Positions 16,598 through 24,169 of a stretch of 24,169 nt of DNA are shown here, piece after piece. Source of the DNA: Batkoa obscura (taxonomy: Eukaryota > Entomophthoromycota > Entomophthoromycetes > Entomophthorales > Batkoaceae); assembly GCA_030770535.1 (NCBI GenBank), contig JASVEC010000260.1:1-24169 (forward strand), written 5' to 3'. Position 1 is the first letter of the stretch. Every line of letters starts with the position of its first letter. Below the pieces are notes generated by a model. That model was not told where the DNA came from, ran no database searches, and saw only the letters and a program-made list of their open reading frames with translations. The position numbers and the translations under genes were made by a program.

Positions 16598-17600
16598 TTA
16601 CATAGTATACAATTCATCGAAGAATACTCTTCCTTCTGTGAATAAGTTTTGGGAAAAGTTCATCAGGTTTATCCCATCTTTTATTTTATAATTTATCTTT
16701 ATACCCTGTTTTCTATATTTCTTAACTAGTTTATAATGAATTGTTTCAAAGTCTTGACGAAAGTGCGGTTCGATGCATTTCAGAATTATTTCCATTTCTT
16801 CTGTACTAGTATCTTTTAAATTAACATCAACAATAACATCAAGATGTTTTTTAGCAAAAACATTTTCTAATAATAAGAAATCACCATTTTCTCTAAGTTT
16901 TTCCAAGTATTTATTGTTAGCATCATTTTCTTTAAACTCCTTCTCTTTTAGTTCATTTTCTTTTAACTCCTTCTCTTTTAGTTCATTTTCTTTTAAACTC
17001 TTTCTCTTTTAGTTCTTTTTTCTTTTAACTCCTTCTCTTTTAGTTCTATCTTTTAACTCTTTCTCTTTTAGTTCTTTTCTTTTAACTCCTTCTCTTTTTA
17101 GTTCTTTTTTTTTTAACTCCTTCTCTTTTAGTTCTTTTTCTTTTTAACTCCTTCTCTTTTAGTTCTTTTTCTTTTAACTCCTTCTCTTTTAGTTCATTTT
17201 CTTGTTTATAATCATCCTTAAATAAACGATCATAGATAGTGTATGGCGTTAAATCTTTTTTCATATAATTTTTATGTCTACCACAAAAGCCTTCCTTCGT
17301 TTTAACAGAATATGTGCAACGACGACATGCGTTTTTTTCCTGAAATGTTTATTGCAATATACATCTTTCATTAAATGCATATTCAAGATAATTTCCCATT
17401 AGGTTGTGTTTATTAACATTACAATAAAATAAATCATCTATATATTTAAATAACTGAGACTCCAAATCTTGTAACTTATATGTTATCATTCTTTTAATAT
17501 TTAAGGCCATGTTATTCAAATAACGAATATTTTTAGATATAAAAACCCAAGGTTGTCTTTAAGAAATTTGCTTAGTGTTAGGTAACCTAATTTTCTTTCA
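16598..17600 (-). pseudogene. Unknown gene with zinc motif and Lys/Glu repeat, broken in this sequence
   Basis: Minus-strand coding remains with the same general plan as the 182-aa protein. There is an N-terminal helical part (near 17350-17590). A Cys/His cluster CRRC followed by FCGRH lies near 17290-17325. A Lys/Glu/Leu tandem repeat follows (about 16930-17205). The C-terminal part of about 100 residues (16598-16906) stays open. The repeat would form a long charged helix or coiled coil. The frame is interrupted several times (about four to six). Function is unknown; the zinc cluster suggests binding to nucleic acid or protein. No ATTTGA element is visible before it. It lies in the same low-quality zone as the helicase, so its state cannot be judged. 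Confidence 0.55.
16930..17205 (-). repeat. Coding minisatellite, 15/30-nt units encoding Lys-Glu-Leu repeats
   Basis: Plus-strand blocks such as CTCCTTCTCTTTTAGTTC recur about ten times, alternating with TTTTCTTTTAA. On the minus strand the unit reads Glu-Leu-Lys-Glu-Lys in tandem (5 residues, 15 nt). Units vary by a few bases in length, as expected of a slipping array and of sequencing error. Confidence 0.8.
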
Positions 17601-17902
17601 TACGGAATCAACTAAATTTTTTATTTGCCAATTAAATATTCAGTTGACATCAAGTAAAATTTTAGTTATGTAAAATCTGAGAGATCTTTCAAAAAAATAC
17701 AAAATAGAAATAAATAGAAATTATGTATTAAATAGATTAGAATGGATCCAATTCCATCAATTCAATGATCCAAAACTACTTATTTTGGTTTTCTATTTTT
17801 TTGAAAGATCTCTCAGATTTACATAACTAAATTTTTACTTGATGTCAACTGAATATTTAATTGGTAAGTAAAAATTTAGTTGATTCCGTATGAAAGAAAA
17901 TT
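17589..17902. repeat. Large interrupted palindrome: 32-nt inverted arms around a 170-bp-type repeat
   Basis: The segment 17589-17620 is exactly the reverse complement of 17871-17902. Between them lies repeat unit E1 (17662-17830), itself near-palindromic. The arms include GATTCCGTATGAAAG, the region next to the 5' end of the neighbouring gene. On the right side the mirrored arm leads into no gene. Confidence 0.85.
17662..17830. repeat. 170-bp near-palindromic repeat, unit E1
   Basis: Full-length unit (169 bp) with landmarks GGATCC and TTTACATAACTAA. Its arms are more alike than in other units (both carry CTGAGAGATC or its mirror), making it a better palindrome. Confidence 0.85.
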
Positions 17903-18015
17903 GATAGTGTATATGTAATAGCCCAGTTATAAGTTCATTAAATCTATTCGGATACCCTGTTATATTTTATATAATTTGTATACAAGTCACACGTAATATA
18001 TGCTTTGTTGTGATT
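17903..18015. other. Short unique stretch between repeats
   Basis: About 110 bp that matches nothing else in the window and has no long open frame. It includes ATAGCCCAG and GTCACACG, unusually G+C-rich words for this element. I see no RNA gene or motif in it. Confidence 0.4.
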
Positions 18016-18279
18016 CATTTCTATTTTGTATTTTTTTGAAAGATTTCTCAGATTTACATAATTAAAATTTCAATTGACATCAAGTAAATTTTTATTTAAC
18101 GTCAACTGAAATTTTAATTATGTAAATCTGGGAGATCTTTCAAAAAAATACAAAATAGAAGTAAATAGAAATTATGTATTAAATAGATTTAAAATGGATC
18201 CAATTCCATCAATTCAATGATCCAAAACTAATTATTTTGGTTTTCTATTTTTTTGAAAGATCTCAATTTACATAACTAA
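18016..18279. repeat. Half unit and full unit of the 170-bp repeat (E2/E3)
   Basis: 18016-18062 is a lone right arm (TTTCTATTTTGTATTTTTTTGAAAG to TTACATAATTAA). 18114-18279 is a full unit of about 166 bp. With E1 they fill the gap from 17600 to the end of the second RPB1 copy at about 18340. Confidence 0.8.
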
Positions 18280-18339
18280 ATTTTTACTTGACGTTAAATA
18301 AAAATTTACTTGATAAAAAATAAACAAAGTATTTTTTTT

Positions 18340-19967
18340 TTATATATTTAAAAACAATTTTTCAGTAAAGGTAAAATTACTATCTCTCCAAAAACCTTCA
18401 CTATTAATACGATCTCCAGATTCGTATATTGAATATACAAGAGCTGGCATAACTTTTTTTGAATCCTGATAATGAAAACGGTATAATTTCATTTTCTTTA
18501 ATAAACATAAATTCGAGAATATTCTTTATAATGCTTGGTATCTCTTTCTTTATCATTCTCGTTAGATGATCTAATAATATTGTATAACTGATCAAAAGCT
18601 AATTTATAAGCCTTTTCTTTGCCATCTACAGCAAATGTTTCTTGCAAGCTACTTGAACTGGCATTTTGATCTTTTAGACGTATATTAGTTAATATTCTCT
18701 TTTTAGTAATTAAATAATTTTCTGTAGCATCATAGCATCCATCAATACCTTGAATATAATCATCTCTTCCAAACATGCTACTACTAAAAGTAACTGAATA
18801 TATGTCAAAATCAACGACCTCTTCTTGAAACTTAAAAAAAATATCAAAGTTAGTTATACGTCTCCTATACATTTCTTCATTTCTGAAATATACTTTATAA
18901 TTTTTTCCTCTATTTCTATTTCGTACCATATGATATCATCTAGTATAGTAATATATATAACTGATGTGTTTGTTTACAATAAACGATAATATCTGTTTCG
19001 TGAAGAAACAATATAGATTTGATCATCGAATACTAAATTCTATAGTATCTCCTACATTGTGAAACGAAGATAATGCTTTTTGTGTTAATGGGTTTACTAT
19101 ATAATGAGAAACTTATTTAGTCTTTTAGCTGCATCATCTATATTTGTACTAATACCATCAAGACCACGAGATAATCTCCTTTGAATATATCCGAACTCTG
19201 GAGTAATAATACCCATTGTAATAATTGATGCGTGCAGATCTTACATGAAGAAAGAATTCATCGAATGTTAATCCTGAAAGATATATGAATTATACACACA
19301 CCTGCTATTTTTCCTTCTAACATCTGTACACCTACCTTTTCAGTCATTTGGATTATATTATTTTCGAACCCTTAGCTCCGCTATCTACTAATAATTCACA
19401 TATCTGCTTAAAATTATTAAGATCCATGGAAATTCTCCAGTAATATTTTTCTTGAAAGATAGTTTTCTAGTCTATAATCTTGTACATCATAATAATATTT
19501 GTACCGAAGTCTTTGTAGTATTCTTCGTTATTGGGTTTCATTAATTTGGATACTTCTTCTTTAGTGTTTTTGGTACAAATATATTCATTTCATCGCCATC
19601 AAAATCAGCATTAAATATTTTACATAATCTCGGATAATTTTTAATGGTTAAATCATTATGAAACATAACTTTTAATCCTAACAAAGAACCTCTTGCTAAA
19701 GAAGGTTGACGATTAACTAACTACAAAATCATCTTCTTCCAATTGTAAATTATTCTTGAATGAAATAGGTAAACCTATAAAGTTTCATCATATTCTGGTC
19801 CTGGTGAAATGACTGAACGTCCACAAAAATTCACTCTTTTTCCTGTACAATATTCTCTAAATATACCCTCTTTGCCTTTAAGCTTTATGCTTGTAATATC
19901 TGTATCTAATCTTACATCCACGATTTTATCTTTTAATTGTTCTGGAATGGATGAAAATTTTATACAT
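18340..19967 (-). pseudogene. RPB1-like core, second copy, broken in this sequence
   Basis: Same gene as at 1-1627, with many frame interruptions (tens) that leave only short open stretches, the longest about 140 codons near 18498-18929. It shows where the RPB1 frame naturally ends: a TAA at 18340-18342, immediately beyond the sequence that matches the window's left edge. Confidence 0.85.
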
Positions 19968-21297
19968 TATAGTTCGTCATGAATGTATATCAACTTTGGT
20001 AATCTCTTTTGTAAACAATTTGGAGCTATAATCTCTTTCATATAATAATAATTAAAAAATGAAATACTATCTTTTATATTTCTAGATATTATTTTTCTTT
20101 TTACTTCAGATGATAGTTCACATACTTTACGCGTATATTTTTAGGCTTCGAATTGATTAAATCATGAAGAAAGTATAAATCCAAGGTTTTGCCTATCTAT
20201 GGGACATTCTGGAATAATTAAAAAAGCTCCATGGATTATTATCTATGCTTAACCAATAATTTTCTAAATATTTTACAATAAAATGATTATTACTTGTGTT
20301 TATTTCCTGGATACACTTCATCTGTTTCATATACTAAAATATTAGACCCACATTATATATTTTTTCATAGACGTCAATATAACTAATAAGATTATAGTTA
20401 ATGTCTAACTTTTGTAAATTAATGTTATTTAGTTTTTTGAGCTTTTTAGACCTTGTAAATTTAGTGTTTTCGAAGTTTTCCTTATTATTTATATATTTCC
20501 ATGTGGCACTATCTTTATTAGTCTATGGTCTTTATTATATGTGGAAACTACGTATTTATATTTGCTAGAATTTTCAAGGGCATTTAATTTAATACCAACG
20601 AAATTATTCTCTTTATTAGCTATAAACCTTCTGTTTTCATATATTATACCTCTATATTTATTTTTAAATATGAATTCTTTATCAGAAATTACTTCAAAAC
20701 AATCTTTTTGGATACCATGTTACTTCTTGAGCTTTTCTTTGACATCCTATATTTCTAGAGTAATTACTTACAAATAAATCATCTTTTATACTAAATACTT
20801 TGTAATAGTGTTTCTTTGGCAACATCTAGATATTTAAAAGAATCAGTACTAACTTTTATATGATGTTTTCCTTTTTCTATTATTTTTAATATTATCTTTT
20901 ATGTTTACGTTGTATACAGTACTTATATTCTAAAATAAAATATATAATGTTTCCTAAAGGACTACGCAAGTAATCTTCAAATAATGGATACGATATATAT
21001 TCTTGAAATGCTGAAATTTTAGATACGACTATAACATTATAAGGCAACACAATATACAATGTATTAAAAATAATTTTATTTGGTATTTTCTTTTAACTAT
21101 TATATCCCAGTCATATTCACTATTTAAAACAAAATTTTTTATAAACAATGACCATCAACATTCATGACCATATAATAATAAATAAAAACATTATGCTTAA
21201 TTGCGTAGTATAAATCATACATATCTAACAAATTATGATTGTATATAACTTTATTAGATATTATTATATTATTTAAAAAATAGTTTGGAAGTGGCAT
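19967..21297 (-). pseudogene. 441-aa unknown gene, second copy, broken in this sequence
   Basis: Matches 1627-2952 throughout, with roughly twenty or more small interruptions. The TAATG junction with the RPB1 copy and the start region are preserved. Confidence 0.85.
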
Positions 21298-21901
21298 TTT
21301 GTTTTATGTTCGATAAATCCTCACATTATTTACCTCATCAAATTGTTTTTCAGAAAATAAATAAAGTAATCATTTTTATTTATCAAGTAAATATTCAGTT
21401 AACATCAAGTAAAAATTTTTAGTTATGTAATCCTGGCAAAAGTTTCAAAAAAAATTCAAAACCAAAATAAGTTTAGTTTTGAATCATGATTCGATGGAAT
21501 TGGATCCATTTTAAATCTATTTAATACATAATTTCTATTTACTCTATTTTGTATTTTTTTGAAAGATCTCCCAGATTTACATAATTAAAATTTCAGTTGA
21601 CATCAAGTAAAAATTTAGTTATGTAATCCTGGCAAAAGTTTCAAAAAAAAAATAAAAACCAAAATAAATAGAAATTATGTAATTAAAAGATTTAGAATGG
21701 ATCCAATTCCATCGAATCAATGATTCAAAACTACTTATTTTGGTTTTGTATTTTTTTGAAAGATCTCCCAGATTTACATAATTAAAATTTCAGTTGACAT
21801 CAAGTAAAAATTTAGTTGACAAATAAAAATTAATTATATTTATTTGTTTTCTGAAAAACAATTTGATGAGGTAAATAATGGTGAGGATTATCGAACATAA
21901 G
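21298..21901. repeat. Divergent repeat gap, second copy (two 170-bp units and mirrored promoters)
   Basis: Counterpart of 2953-3553, with both repeat units, the 26-bp spacer, both ATTTGA leaders and the inverted core arrangement kept, plus scattered small indels. No gene. Confidence 0.88.
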
Positions 21902-23793
21902 ATGTCAGCAATAGATATTATCAATGTTTTAGGTTTTAAATAATAAGTCGAAGATTAAAAATGAAAAATCTCTCCAGTCTAATGTGGAAATTGAATTAAG
22001 ATTTACTGTTACAAAAAATAAATTTATTAAAATTATAAATGAATTTAATATGATTAAGCAACCATTATCATCAAGAGAAAATTTATTCTTTAAGAGATAA
22101 TGTTAATTATATAGTCTATGAAAATATAAATTTACCTGTTATAAAAGAATCTATATTTCATTATTCTTTTAGATACTATAAAAATATCATGTAGCCTAGA
22201 AACTACATGTCTAGATCCACATAAAATATATCCTTCAGATCTCACTTTATTACGTAATAAAGAAAGAACGAGTATAAGACTAAAGAATACTTAATGACAG
22301 CAACAAAAGTGCTTTCATCGGTTCTTTGATGAAACAGTTAGAAATTCGTTTGAAATAGAATTTGAGTTCTATGAAAACATGACTGAAGAAACTTTAAATC
22401 TAATTAATTCTTTATCAAACAAAGATACATTGCCAAGAGGTATTAGTAGAACGCTTAAAAAACCCATTTAATATGAACTTAAAAGATTTATGGACAATAA
22501 ATTCAGGCTATTTATCCTTGAAGTTAGATGGCGAAAGAAAACATCTAGTATTTAACACCTGAAGGAACACTATTTGTAGTTAATACTAATATTTATTATG
22601 CGCTAAATAAAGATTTAATTGTAAACATAAAAGAACCCTTATCAATAGATTGCGAATTATTAGATACGGAATATTTTATGATAGATATAACTAACCGTAA
22701 AGACTTGGATTTTATTGAAAGATATAATATACTAAAAGGTCTGAATATTCCAAATTGCAAAGTAAAAGAACAAATCTACTTCGACAACTACAATTGTATA
22801 GGGTTGATTTATGATATGCTGAAAATTAAAGAGCCAAGAAACGATGGTGTAATAATAACATCTAAAGGAAAATAAAATAATAATGTGTTTAGAATAAAAC
22901 AGATATTGACAACAGATGTAGGAGTAGATAAAAAACATAATTATACGTAATGAAGGATAATAAAAGACACTACTTAGAATTTTCAATTAAATGAAAAGGA
23001 AGGAATATATGAAATAAAAAAGGATTTAAAAAGTGTTAAGAAGAAGAAATGATAAGATTTATCCTAATAGCATATGGCATATGTAAATAACAACTCTAAA
23101 AACATTATTATCGAAGATATATTTCAAAAATACATAGATTTAAAATCCTGAAGTTCATAAAATATTATCACAATGATATGAAAAAAGATTCGCGTTAGAT
23201 TTCGTGTTTAAAGAATTTAAAACATAAATTTAAATTATTGGATATAGGTTCAGGCAAAGTGTTCTGATATCAATAAATGGCAGAAATATACGTCTCAGGT
23301 TACATGTATAAAATAGTAAAGTCAATAACATCAATAATAATGAAAATTTAAGAAATAAATTTAGTAACATCTAAATTTAAAAACGTAAAATATACATAAT
23401 TTGTTTATGAGGATTTTATCTTAAATAATTCATTACAAGAAATAGATGCAGATTGCACGACGTGCTTCTTTAACTATTAGCCATATAAAAATTATAAATT
23501 CTTTACTGAATGTTTGATAATTAAAGTCTAACTTCATTAAAACGAATATAATGATAAACATTGGAACACTACTATAGTAGATGACAATACATTATTGGTT
23601 AATATAAAAAATACATTTAAATAATGTAAAAGAAACATTAGTCGATGTAAATTTATTTAGTAATTATGAACTAAAGTTTCGTAAAACCTTGGATTGTGGA
23701 TGGTTATCTGAAAGTGAAAATAAATTATCATCGATGTATTCTTTATTTATATTTAAATTGATACCACAGATAAGTGTAAGTTCAAATAAATAA
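21902..23793 (+). pseudogene. mRNA capping enzyme, second copy, broken in this sequence
   Basis: Counterpart of 3554-5428. Fragments carrying the triphosphatase, guanylyltransferase and methyltransferase parts are all present in order. The frame is interrupted by tens of small changes; the longest open stretch visible is 65 codons (22678-22875). The TAATG junction with the next gene is kept at 23791-23795. Confidence 0.88.
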
Positions 23794-24169
23794 TGGAAGA
23801 ATCAGCAATTATTAAACCTAACGAGCTAGATATTTCGAAATTGTCTTTACGTTATCATGGAAAAGTGTTACGTGAGCCTGGAGTGTTGAAATGTCAACTA
23901 TTCTTGAATACATGATATATTATATGACAACAAAACCTTTGATTAGTAAATCTGAAAACAAATGTCTTATGAGATGTGGAATGTCAAATTTATGATTCCA
24001 AAAATGGATATGTAAAAGATATTACTGAAGATTCTAAAAATGTAAGATTTTCTATAAAAACATGCAAGGAATCAGAGAATTAGATTTTAGCTTTGAAAGA
24101 TATCATTGATAAATATATAAGAGTCAAAGGAAAAAAAGTGAGATGTCTTTAAGATTAGTGGTGATTGGA
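23793..24169 (+). pseudogene. 209-aa unknown gene, second copy, broken and cut by right edge
   Basis: Counterpart of the first 125 or so codons of the gene at 5428-6057, with several interruptions. It ends only because the window ends. Confidence 0.8.

Larger units (their letters stand above)
18339..24169. repeat. Second copy of window positions 1-5794, same order and orientation
   Basis: Base 17 aligns with 18355, and base 5794 with 24169 at the edge. The copy is about 37 bases longer than the original. Differences are dominated by one- or two-base insertions and deletions, many in A or T runs, spread evenly over coding and non-coding parts; substitutions are few. The gene order RPB1, 441-aa gene, divergent repeat gap, capping enzyme, 209-aa gene is preserved. 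The period is therefore about 18.34 kb. Confidence 0.95.

Noticed and set aside
17903-18015. tRNA or small RNA gene in the unique stretch
   Set aside because: It is slightly richer in G+C words than its surroundings, but no cloverleaf arms or T-loop could be found.
1-24169. Polinton or other capsid-bearing element
   Set aside because: No major or minor capsid, packaging ATPase, protease or integrase was recognisable, and the polymerase is not protein-primed.
1-24169. A killer toxin or immunity gene, as on some yeast cytoplasmic plasmids
   Set aside because: No chitinase-like, ribonuclease-like or signal-peptide-bearing frame was seen.
18339-24169. Second copy as a set of diverged functional paralogues
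   Set aside because: Differences are mostly small indels with few substitutions and break all frames, which is not the pattern of selected divergence.

Overview
The window is very A+T-rich (about four-fifths by eye), uses the standard code (TAA, TAG and TGA all act as stops), and is packed with short intergenic gaps. The genes form a compact kit for cytoplasmic DNA replication and transcription: the two catalytic RNA polymerase cores (RPB1-like and RPB2-like), a three-domain mRNA capping enzyme, a TFIIS/RPB9-like zinc ribbon, a delta-type family B DNA polymerase, a D5-type SF3 helicase and a D6/VETF-like SF2 helicase. This set is typical of the nucleocytoplasmic large DNA viruses and, in part, of the yeast cytoplasmic (pGKL2-type) linear plasmids. 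I see no capsid, packaging ATPase, maturation protease, terminal protein or integrase. The best reading is a small capsidless virus-like or plasmid-like replicon of a eukaryote, probably a fungus or protist. The host cannot be named from the sequence.

Layout of the unit: (1) 1-2952, minus strand, an unknown 441-aa gene followed by the RPB1 core with a TAATG overlap. (2) 3554-6057, plus strand, capping enzyme followed by a 209-aa gene, again with a TAATG overlap. (3) 6880-7970, minus strand, TFIIS-like zinc ribbon, 67-aa gene and 182-aa zinc-motif gene. (4) 8355-12509, plus strand, DNA polymerase then RPB2. (5) 13234-16451, minus strand, SF2 helicase (broken) then D5 helicase. (6) 16598-17600, minus strand, a broken gene with a zinc motif and a Lys/Glu repeat. 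All gaps longer than 300 bases are filled by a 170-bp near-palindromic repeat, usually separated by a 26-bp spacer. Several starts share an upstream ATTTGA element, which resembles the ATNTGA upstream conserved sequence of yeast cytoplasmic plasmids.

From about 18,339 to the right edge the sequence repeats the first 5.8 kb in the same order and orientation. The differences are mostly small insertions and deletions, with a net gain of bases. The period is about 18.34 kb. This suggests either a circular or concatemeric molecule whose contig ends overlap, or a tandem copy that is decaying. Reading frames are clean up to about 15.2 kb and broken beyond it, so part of the apparent decay in the right third may be sequence quality rather than biology.

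Inferred cooperation of the genes: the element would transcribe its own genes with the RPB1/RPB2 core, the TFIIS-like factor and the D6-like helicase, cap the mRNAs itself, and copy its DNA with the delta-type polymerase and the D5 helicase. It would need no host nuclear functions for these steps.
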